Assembly (NCBI GenBank): GCA_023150935.1
Contig: JAKLJW010000032.1
Coordinates: 17,577-63,347, forward strand
Direction: 5' to 3'
Source of the DNA: Candidatus Binatia bacterium
Lineage (GTDB): Bacteria > Desulfobacterota > Binatia > HRBIN30
Length of the DNA stretch: 45,771 bases
Shown here: positions 8,220 to 17,261 of the stretch, one piece after another
Layout of the letters: each line of letters opens with the position of its first letter
How positions within the stretch are numbered: position 1 is the first letter of the stretch
Program-made: the position numbers and the translations under genes
Notes under the pieces: model-generated
Seen by the model: the letters and a program-made list of their open reading frames with translations, nothing else
Databases searched by the model: none
Told to the model about the DNA's origin: nothing

Positions 8220-11200
8220 TCAGAAGAACTCCGGCAGGATAGTGGCGCCGAACTGCGCGGTGGAGATTGCCCTGGCCTCCCACGACTCGGCCCCCGTGTT
8301 CTGATCGCGCACCTTGAAGCGAATCAGGGCGCGCTTGCCGTACGGGCCTTCCGAGTTGGTCCCGGCCATGAACACGCGCCCCCGGGTCGGCCGCAGCGTC
8401 ACCGCCACCTCGCGGCCGATGATGTCGACCTTGACGTCCGTGGTGTCCGTCGAGTAGCGCCCGACGATCGGGATATCGAACGGGACGTAGCCATCGGGGG
8501 TTGAGACGATGTAGCGCTGCTCCCAGGTGTCGAGCTCGATGTCGCCCGGCTGATTGAGGCCAACCTTGATTAAGAAGGCCCGGTCGTCGAGTTCCTGATT
8601 CGAGGCAATCGTCGGCATGTAGTCGCCGGCGAGGGCATCGAGATCGGCCTGCGCGAGCAGGTAAACCTCGCCGCTGGCCCAGTCGGCGAAGAACAGGTTG
8701 GCGCTGGAGTCGAGGGCCAGACCCGAGAAGCGCCGGCCGGGCACCTGAACGATCTTGCGGACCTCGCCGATTCCGTCCGCGTCGCTGTCGAAGATCACGT
8801 AGATCGACTCCTCGTCGGAGAGGTAGAGCTTGCGCAGGCCGCTGACGAAGAACGTGCGATCGCGGGGGTCGACCTCCATGTCGCTCGGGCCGGTGAACTG
8901 GAAGTTGGGATGTTCGGCGTACACCTGCCCGACGATGCGATCGCGGTTCTGCCCGTTCACGAACGACGGGTGCATGTCGGCAAGGTGCGTCGGCACGCGC
9001 AGTATGCGGTTAGTGGGGGTGAGGTTCGGATCGAAAAAGTTCGGGTTGTCCAGGTTGGCGACGAAGAGGTCCTCGACGAACCCGTAGGTCGGGTCGGCGT
9101 AGTCGCCGATCTCCATGGCGACAGGTTGGCACGAGCGGCCGAACTGGAGTTGGAGGCTGTAGTAGTTGACCGAGCCGAGGTGCTCGCGCTGCACGGGTTC
9201 GCCGGCGTAGCGGAACAGGCGGCCGCCGAAGCGGGTGTTGGAGTTGGCGTTGTTCAAATAGACGGCGCCCTTGGCGTCGATGGCGAGCAGTTCCGACGGG
9301 AACCCGGCCCACATCGACTCGACATCCGGCAGCGAGAAGGGGTACTCGCGCACCAGCGAGCCCCCTGCCGGATTGTTCGGGTCCGGTTCGGGGCGGAAGA
9401 ACGCCAGGACGTTGTTGCTGTCGGGGTCGGGCTCGAATTGGGCAGCGAAGAGTCCGCCGCCGGGTGCCTGCACGCGCCGCGTGAGCAGGCCGAGTGGGTC
9501 GCGCGATGTCAGCCAGCGTGCGGCGCGCTGCCGCAGACCGCGGGCATCGAAGATCACCTCGCCGCCATCGCTGACGAGCAGCGGATCGCGCAGGCGCCAG
9601 AAAGGGCCAAGCGCCAGTTCCGGGAGCGGTTGCATGCTGGTCTCATCCGGCAGCGGCTCGTCCGGGAAGCGAGGGAGTACGGGATGAGCGGCGGCAAACA
9701 TGGTGGGGCGCTCGGGTGCCGGCAGGAAGGCGATGCCAGGGAGCATGCGAATGTCGATCTGGCCGTTGGTCCTTGTGACCTCGATAAAGGCCGAGAACTC
9801 ACTGCGCAGAATGTCGATGCCTTCGCGATGGTTCCATACCGCCTCACCGACATCGGGCAGTGCGCCGAGCACCTCGCCGCCCATGCTGACGACGCCGCGC
9901 TTGATGGTGCCCTTCCATCCCTGCGCCGACACGACGTTGCGGGTTGCGCCGCTCACCTGCGATTCGAGTTTCGGGATCTTGCTCTCGGCGTTGGCCAGGG
10001 CCGCATCCGCCGTTTCCTTCAGCGCACGCTCCTGGTTGAGCCGCGCCACCTGCGCTTCCCGTTTCGCTGCCTCGATCTCGTTGTGCGTCTCTCGGATCCG
10101 CTTCTCGGTATCGTGGATGTCCTGCGTGACTTGCTGAATCGCGCCCACATCTATGAACGACTCCTGCATGGCGTGGCGGGCTGCGGCACGGGCGGGCGCG
10201 ATGACGGATGCCTCCGCGCGCAAGAGCCCGTCGCTGTGCGCCTCCATGGCGGCGGCCGCCTGGTCGAGTTCGTCGATGAAGGGTGTCAGATCATCGAAGG
10301 CTCCCACCTGTCCGGGAATACCGATTTCCTGCAGCGGACCCGGCAACGGATCGACGATCCCATTCGCAGAGATTTGCGGAAGGGGCGGTACGTCGATGCG
10401 AGTGGTCATATTCGTGCTGATGACGCCTCCCTGCTGTCGGGCGAGTTCTTGCGCGGCGAGCAGGGTGCTCTTAGCTCGCTGAATCTGCTCCAGGGCGGCC
10501 GCTCTGAGGGCCTTCGCCTTCTGCAACTGCCGGAAATTCAGTTCTTGCGCAGCCCAGGCGTTGAACTTGGCGCGTGCGATCAAGTGGTCCTGGGCGAACG
10601 AGAATGCCTGGTCGATGCGCTGCCCGCGCGGTGTCCCCGGGTCGGTCAATTCCTGTAGCACCTCGGCTGCCGGGCGGTCAGCGTTGTTGGCTTCCTCCAG
10701 GAAGGCCGCGGTTTCGGTCACGACGGTCTGCTCGCCGATGAGCGTCGCGGCCCCGTTGGCCAGCCGCTTCCGCTCGGTGCGCATCGCCCGCAGATTGTTC
10801 TCCAGGTCGATCCGTTCGCGGGCCAGGCGCATCTCGATCGTCGTACGTTCGATGGGGGTATTCCGCAGCAACTGGACCTGCGTTTCGGCATCGATCTGAG
10901 CTACGCGGAGGCGTTCGACCTGATCGAGCAAGGCGGCTTCGGTGCTGGCCTGGTTGCCGGGCGCCTCGAAGAGCAGGTCGAGCCAGGGGGGCACGCTGAA
11001 CGGAGGTGGCGGAACGTTCAGGTCCGGATAGATCACCCCGATGTTCGCCCTGTCAGGGTCCGCGTGGTTGACGCTGCGATAGAACTGGACGGTGAGGACA
11101 CGGAAGTAGTTCGGCCCCTCGCCGAGCGACGTGGCGGGAACCTCGAACTGGTATTCCTCGGGCGAGGCGCCGACCGGCAACACGTGGCGCGAGACCAGCG

Positions 11201-14200
11201 TGCCGCGGTCGAGGTTGGTCACGTCGGGACCGGGGAAGCGCCAGAGGTGGTAGCGGAAGTCGAGCAGTTCCGGCCGCACGCCGTTGCCGTAGCTCATCAC
11301 GGTGGTGTTCAGGCCGGTGTACGTTTGACCGGCGCGCGCGAGGCGGTCGGCTTCGAGATCGGAGTCGGAGCGCCGGAAGCGAATCAACACCTTTTCGCGG
11401 TTGGGTCCGGAGACGGCGCTCTGCATCTGCGCCGCTTGCGGAGTCAGGTTCCGCACCAGGTTGTCGTCGCGGAAGTAGGCCGCGGTCATCTTGATCAGGA
11501 ACGAGATCAGGAACCCACCGAACAAGACGGCTATGATCAACGGCGCCAGCGCAAAGGTCGCTGCCCCGCCGGTCATCAGCACGGCCAGACCCCCGATGGC
11601 GGCGGCCCCGGCCAGGCCAATGAAGGCGTTCTGCGCCGCCTGACCGCCGATTTCCAGACCGCGTTCCGAGAACAGGGCCCGGATGCGCGGTAGGCCGCTC
11701 GACGGCAGCGGGGCGTTCTGGGCGTAGGCGGGTGAAACCAGCAGACCGGCCAGCACGCCGCGCGTCGCTCCGAGCACGGCGGCGAGGTGGGTATCGGCAG
11801 GCAACTCCACTGCCGCCGTTTGCATGAATGTGTCGGGATCCAACCCGTGGTCGACCAGCACCTGATCGGGGTCCTGGCCGTCGAGAACCAGCAGGCGGTC
11901 GATGGCATGGCTGAGCTCGGCCTCGTAGGTTGCGAGGAAGCTCATGACGATGAGGAATGCCTGCAGGTGATTGAGGGGCGTTTCCGGCGTCAGGCGCGGG
12001 GGCGCGGACGACAGGTTGACGCCGTCGTTGAACACGACAATGGCGAGTGCGTTGGCCGGGTTGTTGGGGTCCGCCCAGGCCCGGTCGACGACCCGCTGGA
12101 GCTGGCGCAACAGGAAGTCCAGAGTCAGGTTAGCGAAGATCCAGCCGAAGCTGCCCTGCAGGATGGTTGCCACTTCGCGCAGCGTGTAGTTGTCGCCGTT
12201 GACGAGGCGCCGCGCGAAGCGATCGAGGGCAAGGGGCGTCAGGCTGAACAGGCCCGGCCCGGTCATGTTCGGATTGATCTGATTGCCGCCCTCGTCGATG
12301 ACGCCCGCATCCGACCCGCCGACGGCGAGGATTGTGTCGCCGATCACGGCCCGCGCCTGTTCGACGCTCAGGCGGCCGTTCTTGTCCGCCGCTCCGCGAT
12401 CGAGCACGCTGGCCAGGGTCGCGGCGCGCGGCAGGGTCCCGCCGGGATTGAAGGGCCGCGCCAGCGCGTCCATGGCGATCGGCTCCGGGAGGTCGAAATC
12501 GCGGTGGATGCCGATGGCGATGTCGAGCGGGGTGACGCGGTAGTTGGGCGCGGTTGCAACCAGCACCTGCGGACCGGGTGGGACGTTGTCGAGCGTGAAC
12601 TGACCAAGCGGATCGGTGACGGCGGACAGCGGCGTGCCGTTCATGGTGACGCGCGCGCCGACGATCGGCAATTGGGTGAAGCCGTCGACCACCGTGCCGC
12701 GCACCCGCGCCGCGCCGGGCTCGACGCGGAACGCAACTACGGACGGCACCGGTCCGTTGGGGTCGCGCAGCAGGACGCTGTGCGCACCGAGCGGCGCGTC
12801 GACGGCGGCGAGAACTGTCGCCCGCAGGTGCGTCGGCGACTGCACGTCCACCGACTCGACCGTAATTCCCGCACCGAAGTCGAGCGCGGTCGATCCGGTC
12901 TGGAAATCCGTGTTGTAACCGGTGACGTCGACGACCAGACGACGACCCTGACGGATGTTGGTCGGACTCAGACCCACCAGCAACGGCGGGCTCGGGCGGG
13001 GCTGCGTCTGTACCTGGCCGGTTACGGATCCGCCGATGGTCTGCGCGCTGCGGAACGTCGGGCTTTCGGGTTCGTCGACGACAAGGTCCACCGCACCCGG
13101 CGCGGGCTGGACCTCGTTCACCGTGATCGACACCGTCGTCTGCACGGCTTCGCGCCCGTCGGTAACCTCGATGGTGACGCCGTGTACGCCGGCTTCGCCG
13201 GGTCCGGGCCGGAAGACGAACTGACGATTAAGCTCGTCGAAGACGGCGTTCGCGAGCGTCAATCCCGGGGCCGAGAAGCGCAGCTCGTCGCCGTCGGCGT
13301 CGGTGGCCGAAACCGGCAAGCGCAGCTCGCCGCCGGTATCGACTTGCTGGGCGGCGATCGGATCGAAGACGGGCGCCGTATTGGCCCGCGTGACGGTGAT
13401 GCGAATGGGATTGAGATCTCGCATGTCGCCGAACAGGGCCTCGACGCCGACATCGAAGACGCCCTCCTGAGCGATGGTCGGGGTGAAGCGGAAGGTCCCG
13501 CCGTCAACGAGGGCGTTTTCGGGCAGCGGGACGATGCGGAACACGGCCTGTGGATGGTTGGCGACGAGCGGGATGTCCAGGGTGTCCCCGACCGCCACGA
13601 CGAACGACCCGGTCGGCGATACGAGGTCGAGGGGCTGGTCGATGACCTTGAGCATGTAGCTCTGGCTGTCCGCCGCGCCGCCGGCGTCGGTTGCCCGCAC
13701 CGCAACTTCGAATGCGCCGGAGGTGCCGGGCGGCGGTGTCCAGTTCACTTGTCCCGACTGCGGATCTATCGCCATGCCCGCGGGCGGGGTACCCGCGAGG
13801 GCGAAAGATACGGGCTGGCCTTCCGGATCGAAGGCGTCGACATCGTAAACGTAGGCCGCGCCGGCCTGCGCGTGCTGTCCCGGGAAGGAGGTGATTTCCG
13901 GTGGGTCGTTGTAGTCGGCGACGGTCACGGTGAAGGACTGCGTGGTCGAGGCGCCGCCGGCATCGGAGGCGCGGATCGCGACCGGATGCGGACCGATCTG
14001 GTCGGTAGTCGGTCTCCAGTGCACGAAGCCGCTGTCGGCGCTGACCGACATTCCACGCGGAGCGGTGTCGAGCGCGAAGGCGATGGTTTCGCCCTCGGGG
14101 TCGGTGGCGGCGACCTGATAGCCGTAAATATGATCTTCGAGCGCGTCGGTGAGCGGTTCGGAGGTAATCGCCGGCGGCTGACTCGCCGGTGTGGCTGTCG

Positions 14201-15029
14201 CCGTCTCGGTGGGGGTTGCGGTCGGCGTATCGGTCGGAGTCGGCGTTTCGGTGGGTGTCGCCGTCGCAGTATCGGTGGGTGTGGCGGTCGCGGTGTCGGT
14301 GGGGGTCGTCGTGGCCGTGTCGGTCGGCGTTACTGTCGGTGTCAGCGTCGGTGACGCTGTGGCTGTGTCGCTGGGCGTTGCGGTCGGGGTGTCGGTAGCG
14401 GTGGCGGTCGGGGTATGCGTGGGTGGTGCGGTGGGGCTGTGCGTCGGCGACAGGGTTGCGGTGCGGGTTGGCGTGAAGGTGGGGGTAGCAGAGCGCCAGT
14501 CCTTGCGCGTGTTGGTTGCCCTGGGTGTGGGGGTGGCCGAGCGCCATTCTTTGCGCGTGTTGGTTGCCACGGGCGTGGGTGTAGCCGAGGTGTTGTGGGT
14601 GCCGGTCGCTCGGGCGGTTGGGGTGGCGGTTGGCGGTGGGGCTGGACCGATGACCATCACTCTGACGGGGAGAAACACTCGGCGCGTGAGGCCGCGAAGC
14701 GATACTGACGCTCGCAGGTCGAGGGCGTTCGGATCGGCGACTTCCGCGGTGAACCGGAGCGAGAACACCCGATCGCCGGCCGCCTGGTCGCCGTGCGAGC
14801 CGTCGTCGTACATGCGGCCGAGATTGCGCATCAGGCTGCCGCCTTTTAGCTGCACCAGATAGACGCCGGTGGCGATCACCGGCCCGGCAATGTGGGTCGT
14901 CGCCAGCATTTCGGTCGGCACGTCGCCGCCGGCGGCGAGGGCGCGCTGGACGAGGGGGGCGGGCACGGCGAGAAGACCGGCCAGGATCGCCGCCGCGACG
15001 CGTGCAGGGAGTCCCCAGCGCCGTTTCAT
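8220..15029 (-). CDS. Giant secreted chimeric protein: anchor-like, TPT linker, cadherin-like, coiled-coil and propeller regions
   Basis: 2269 residues starting MKRRWGLPARV with a signal peptide to about residue 33. Layout: a choice-of-anchor-like domain (35-130; DDGSHGDQAAGDRVFS is its typical motif), a mucin-like TPT linker (131-290), cadherin/He_PIG-like repeats (291-660; 'ATDPEGE', 'ATDADGD'), an IPT/TIG-like domain (about 700-790), a carboxypeptidase regulatory-like domain (795-870), a mostly helical part with hydrophobic segments near 1150-1200, long coiled coils (about 1370-1700), and an NHL/SMP-30-like propeller (about 1800-2170). It is the first gene of the operon with 1121-8212. The internal hydrophobic pair could be membrane-spanning or buried. 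Function not recognised; surface scaffold or adhesin is inferred. Confidence 0.78.
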   Translation of the reverse strand: MKRRWGLPARVAAAILAGLLAVPAPLVQRALAAGGDVPTEMLATTHIAGPVIATGVYLVQLKGGSLMRNLGRMYDDGSHGDQAAGDRVFSLRFTAEVADPNALDLRASVSLRGLTRRVFLPVRVMVIGPAPPPTATPTARATGTHNTSATPTPVATNTRKEWRSATPTPRATNTRKDWRSATPTFTPTRTATLSPTHSPTAPPTHTPTATATDTPTATPSDTATASPTLTPTVTPTDTATTTPTDTATATPTDTATATPTETPTPTDTPTATPTETATATPASQPPAITSEPLTDALEDHIYGYQVAATDPEGETIAFALDTAPRGMSVSADSGFVHWRPTTDQIGPHPVAIRASDAGGASTTQSFTVTVADYNDPPEITSFPGQHAQAGAAYVYDVDAFDPEGQPVSFALAGTPPAGMAIDPQSGQVNWTPPPGTSGAFEVAVRATDAGGAADSQSYMLKVIDQPLDLVSPTGSFVVAVGDTLDIPLVANHPQAVFRIVPLPENALVDGGTFRFTPTIAQEGVFDVGVEALFGDMRDLNPIRITVTRANTAPVFDPIAAQQVDTGGELRLPVSATDADGDELRFSAPGLTLANAVFDELNRQFVFRPGPGEAGVHGVTIEVTDGREAVQTTVSITVNEVQPAPGAVDLVVDEPESPTFRSAQTIGGSVTGQVQTQPRPSPPLLVGLSPTNIRQGRRLVVDVTGYNTDFQTGSTALDFGAGITVESVDVQSPTHLRATVLAAVDAPLGAHSVLLRDPNGPVPSVVAFRVEPGAARVRGTVVDGFTQLPIVGARVTMNGTPLSAVTDPLGQFTLDNVPPGPQVLVATAPNYRVTPLDIAIGIHRDFDLPEPIAMDALARPFNPGGTLPRAATLASVLDRGAADKNGRLSVEQARAVIGDTILAVGGSDAGVIDEGGNQINPNMTGPGLFSLTPLALDRFARRLVNGDNYTLREVATILQGSFGWIFANLTLDFLLRQLQRVVDRAWADPNNPANALAIVVFNDGVNLSSAPPRLTPETPLNHLQAFLIVMSFLATYEAELSHAIDRLLVLDGQDPDQVLVDHGLDPDTFMQTAAVELPADTHLAAVLGATRGVLAGLLVSPAYAQNAPLPSSGLPRIRALFSERGLEIGGQAAQNAFIGLAGAAAIGGLAVLMTGGAATFALAPLIIAVLFGGFLISFLIKMTAAYFRDDNLVRNLTPQAAQMQSAVSGPNREKVLIRFRRSDSDLEADRLARAGQTYTGLNTTVMSYGNGVRPELLDFRYHLWRFPGPDVTNLDRGTLVSRHVLPVGASPEEYQFEVPATSLGEGPNYFRVLTVQFYRSVNHADPDRANIGVIYPDLNVPPPPFSVPPWLDLLFEAPGNQASTEAALLDQVERLRVAQIDAETQVQLLRNTPIERTTIEMRLARERIDLENNLRAMRTERKRLANGAATLIGEQTVVTETAAFLEEANNADRPAAEVLQELTDPGTPRGQRIDQAFSFAQDHLIARAKFNAWAAQELNFRQLQKAKALRAAALEQIQRAKSTLLAAQELARQQGGVISTNMTTRIDVPPLPQISANGIVDPLPGPLQEIGIPGQVGAFDDLTPFIDELDQAAAAMEAHSDGLLRAEASVIAPARAAARHAMQESFIDVGAIQQVTQDIHDTEKRIRETHNEIEAAKREAQVARLNQERALKETADAALANAESKIPKLESQVSGATRNVVSAQGWKGTIKRGVVSMGGEVLGALPDVGEAVWNHREGIDILRSEFSAFIEVTRTNGQIDIRMLPGIAFLPAPERPTMFAAAHPVLPRFPDEPLPDETSMQPLPELALGPFWRLRDPLLVSDGGEVIFDARGLRQRAARWLTSRDPLGLLTRRVQAPGGGLFAAQFEPDPDSNNVLAFFRPEPDPNNPAGGSLVREYPFSLPDVESMWAGFPSELLAIDAKGAVYLNNANSNTRFGGRLFRYAGEPVQREHLGSVNYYSLQLQFGRSCQPVAMEIGDYADPTYGFVEDLFVANLDNPNFFDPNLTPTNRILRVPTHLADMHPSFVNGQNRDRIVGQVYAEHPNFQFTGPSDMEVDPRDRTFFVSGLRKLYLSDEESIYVIFDSDADGIGEVRKIVQVPGRRFSGLALDSSANLFFADWASGEVYLLAQADLDALAGDYMPTIASNQELDDRAFLIKVGLNQPGDIELDTWEQRYIVSTPDGYVPFDIPIVGRYSTDTTDVKVDIIGREVAVTLRPTRGRVFMAGTNSEGPYGKRALIRFKVRDQNTGAESWEARAISTAQFGATILPEFF
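14170..14640 (-). repeat. TPT low-complexity coding tract
   Basis: Encodes about 155 residues of Thr/Pro/Ala/Ser with Asp and Glu interspersed (TDTATATPTDTATATPTE type). The DNA is a simple GTCGGTGT-like repeat on the plus strand. Such linkers are extended and often O-glycosylated. Confidence 0.8.
14491..14586 (-). repeat. Two 48-bp tandem repeats inside the TPT linker
   Basis: Units 14491-14538 and 14539-14586 are nearly identical and encode 16 residues each, with core ATNTRKEWRS or ATNTRKDWRS followed by ATPTP. They add charged and aromatic residues to an otherwise Thr/Pro/Ala linker. Confidence 0.75.
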
Positions 15030-15556
15030 ACGCTCACGTCCGCGGTCGGGCTGGCGTGCCGGGGCCCGTATTCACGGCAACCGGACCGTGGGTTCGGTAG
15101 AGAAGCGCCCGCTCCTGTCCGCCTGCGGATCGTCCGCCGCGCCTGAAGGGCGAGAGAATTGAGCCTTTGGATCGTCGCTACCCCCTGACCAAGGCCGATG
15201 TGTTGATGCTTTCCGTTCGCACGATTGCACCCGGCACAGCATAAGAAAAGTGAATTTTGACTCGACGCCATGGGCGCAGGCGGTTGCGGATCGCCCCCTG
15301 CCGGTCCCGCGTCATCGGGATATCCTCCCCCTGCAACGATCTACCGACAGCTGCGGTATACGAAAGATGCGAAGCCGGGGTCAAACAGCGCGGCCACCAA
15401 CACGGTTTTCGCCACCCCTTGCCCCGGGGCTGCCGAGCATCCGTTAGGGCCGGATTGTGGACTCGCCGCGTGCTCTCGCAAAGCCCGGGAGTCCAGTCCG
15501 GCGGGAGTCCCGCGCCTGTTCTGGACTTCGAGAGCTGACGGGCGTAGCGTCGCACC
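15030..15556. other. 527-bp divergent intergenic region
   Basis: No gene was found. It should contain the promoters of the giant minus-strand operon and of the TA pair starting at 15557. A short AT-rich patch around 15238-15258 stands out from the GC-rich surroundings and is the best place to look for the operon promoter, but no clean -35/-10 pair could be assigned. Confidence 0.45.
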
Positions 15557-15781
15557 ATGAGCGTACAGCCAATCATCGAAACGTTCCGGAGATTGTCCAC
15601 GGCCGACAAGCTCCGCTTGGTCCAGGAGCTGTGGGATGAGATCGCCGAGGAAGCGGCCCACCTTCCCCTCACGGAATCGCAGCGTCGTGTGCTTGACGAG
15701 CGGATCGACGAACACGAGGGAAATCCCCATGACGTCGAGCCATGGGAAGAAGCCCGCGACGACATCCTGCGCAAGCTGTGA
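15557..15781 (+). CDS. Addiction module antitoxin (Unstab_antitox type)
   Basis: A 74-residue protein starting MSVQPIIETFRRLSTADKL. The pattern 'L s.ae+l.Lv.eLWD.I..E....pLt..q...Ld.Rl.ehe.nP....pWee....i...' is that of the short helical addiction-module antitoxins found before RelE/ParE toxins: LVQELWDEIAEE, then LDERIDEHEGNPHD, then WEEARDDILRKL are all present. The protein has no separate DNA-binding domain. The stop codon overlaps the toxin GTG start (GTGA, 15778-15781), so the two are translationally coupled. Function by family: binds and blocks the downstream toxin. Confidence 0.88.
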   Translation: MSVQPIIETFRRLSTADKLRLVQELWDEIAEEAAHLPLTESQRRVLDERIDEHEGNPHDVEPWEEARDDILRKL

Positions 15782-16083
15782 AGTACCGGCTGGTCGTTCG
15801 ACACCCGGCGAAAGCAGACATTCGCGCCGCTGCCCGGCGGTACGAGTGGCAGCAGCCCGGGCTCGGACGAGCCTTTGTCGTCCAGGTGGACACGGCGTTG
15901 AGTCGCGTCGCCGAAAATCCCCTCCAGTACCGGGTGCTCTATCGAAAGGCGCGCCGGGCCATTGTCCGCCGGTTTCCATACGGTGTGTTCTATCGGGTCG
16001 AGGCAAGCGACATTGTCGTGTTCTGTGTGAGCCACCTGCACCGGAGCGAGGCGTCCTGGAAGTCTCGCGCCGACCGACAATAG
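15778..16083 (+). CDS. RelE/ParE-family toxin
   Basis: 101 residues beginning (V/M)KYRLVVRHPAKADIRAA. Family marks: an initial basic strand, 'RHPAKADIRAAARRYEWQQPGLGRAFVVQVD' helices, then 'NPLQYRVLY..ARRAIVRRFPYGVFYRV' and 'IVVFCVSHLHRS', closely matching ParE/RelE plasmid-stabilisation toxins. The GTG at 15778 was chosen over an upstream in-frame ATG at 15742 because it gives the standard GTGA junction and the family's normal length. Expected action is inhibition of gyrase (ParE-like) or mRNA cleavage (RelE-like); sequence alone does not decide. Confidence 0.88.
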   Translation: MKYRLVVRHPAKADIRAAARRYEWQQPGLGRAFVVQVDTALSRVAENPLQYRVLYRKARRAIVRRFPYGVFYRVEASDIVVFCVSHLHRSEASWKSRADRQ

Positions 16084-16197
16084 GCGCGCCGAGCCGACCG
16101 CCCCGCCGGGTTGTCGACGTTGTTCCGGCGTCGCGGTTTGCCCCATGCTCGCGATCTGGTAAGCAACGCGCGCCGAGTCGGGAGGGAATGCTCGGGC

Positions 16198-17259
16198 ATG
16201 GACGAACGCCGCACGACGCGTCAGGAGCTGAAGACCGGCGTCGCCGTCTCCGCGGGGAAGGCGCACCGGCTGATGCTGGTGGCCGAAGCGGTCAGGTTGC
16301 GTCTGATCGGCATGCACTTCGAGACCAACAAGAACTTCCTCCTGCCGGCGGCGATGCGCGGCATTCGCGCGGTCGTGGACGTATACCGTGAGCACCCCGG
16401 TGCCGAGCTGCTCGTCGTCGGGCACACCGACCGCTCCGGCGACCCCGGTATCAACGATCCCCTGTCGATCGAGCGCGGCGAGGCGGTGGCGGCGTTTCTG
16501 CGCGACGACGTCGATGCCTGGCTGGCGCGCTACGAGTCGAATGTCTCCGGGGCGAAACGCTGGGGTGCGCGTGAGGATCGGCTCATGCTTCAGTCGCTCC
16601 CCGATGCTTCTTCTCGGCCGGCGGGAAGCGACGCCGTGCGGTGGTTTCAGGAGACGCGCGGTCTGGGCGTCGATGGCATCGCCGGAACGCAGACCCGGCG
16701 GCGGCTGATCGCCGAGTACATGGCGCACGACGGCACCACGCTGCCGCCGGGAGTCCGGCTCGTTACCCACGGGTGCGGCGAGAATTTTCCTGTCGATGCC
16801 GCCGGGAACGTCGAGACCAATGCGCGCGACGGCCGGGCCGATGCCGGAGACCGACGGGTCGAGATCTTCGTGTTCGATCCGCCGGGTATCAGGCCGCGTC
16901 CGGCCGGCAGGAACTCCCCGCCGGGCGATCCGACCTACCTGGCGTGGCTCGCGAGCGTGACCCGTACCGAGGATTTCCGGGCCGAACGTGCGCGTCTAGA
17001 AAACTCGCAGATCACTTATCTCTTGCGCACCAATTCCGGCAGTCTGCCGATTCGCAACCGCCCTTATCGGCTTGCCATCGCCGGCCGTGTCCTCGATGGC
17101 ACGACCGACGACCGCGGGCTGGTCGCTCATTACCAGTTGCCGGCCGGCGATTTCGAGCTCGAGATCGACGGTGTGAGAACGACCCTCGGTACCCTGCCGC
17201 AGGGCGCCGAGCCCGTGCCGCACGAGGTGCGCGGCTACTACCTGAGCATCGGGAGCTGA
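16198..17259 (+). CDS. OmpA-like protein with inserted peptidoglycan-binding-like segment
   Basis: 353 residues from ATG 16198, preceded by GGAGGG at 16181-16186; a TTG at 16111 is in frame but less likely. Residues 38-105 carry the first half of an OmpA-like fold (FETNKNFLLPAAM, then LVVGHTDRSGDPGINDPLS and ERGEAVAAFL). The closing half (THGCGENFPV, about 190-199; DRRVEIFVFD, 218-227) comes only after an insert holding a PG_binding_1-like unit (AVRWFQETRGLGVDGIAGTQTRRRLI, about 146-171). The C-terminus (280-350) has a 'GTTDDRGLV' strand pattern seen in proteins accompanying contractile injection systems. No signal peptide is seen. Two bases separate it from the next gene, so they form one operon. 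Role inferred: peptidoglycan contact or cargo-adaptor function. Confidence 0.75.
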   Translation: MDERRTTRQELKTGVAVSAGKAHRLMLVAEAVRLRLIGMHFETNKNFLLPAAMRGIRAVVDVYREHPGAELLVVGHTDRSGDPGINDPLSIERGEAVAAFLRDDVDAWLARYESNVSGAKRWGAREDRLMLQSLPDASSRPAGSDAVRWFQETRGLGVDGIAGTQTRRRLIAEYMAHDGTTLPPGVRLVTHGCGENFPVDAAGNVETNARDGRADAGDRRVEIFVFDPPGIRPRPAGRNSPPGDPTYLAWLASVTRTEDFRAERARLENSQITYLLRTNSGSLPIRNRPYRLAIAGRVLDGTTDDRGLVAHYQLPAGDFELEIDGVRTTLGTLPQGAEPVPHEVRGYYLSIGS

Positions 17260-17261
17260 CG

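Noticed and set aside
11787..14354. Long plus-strand frame (855 codons) opposite the giant gene
   Set aside because: It has no domain, signal peptide or start context and is Arg/Asp/Gly/Val-rich as expected of an antisense frame of a GC-rich gene. The minus-strand protein has clear domains.
14170..14640. CRISPR-like array
   Set aside because: The repetition is a codon-level Thr/Pro repeat in an open frame, without equal-length repeats separated by unique spacers.
15178..16770. Minus-strand frame of 530 codons over the TA pair and OmpA-like gene
   Set aside because: It overlaps three recognisable plus-strand genes and has no motif.
16641..17261. Upstream extension of the caspase-like gene
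   Set aside because: The frame is open, but this part overlaps the OmpA-like gene in another frame and is Arg-rich. The ATG at 17262 fits the 2-bp operon spacing.
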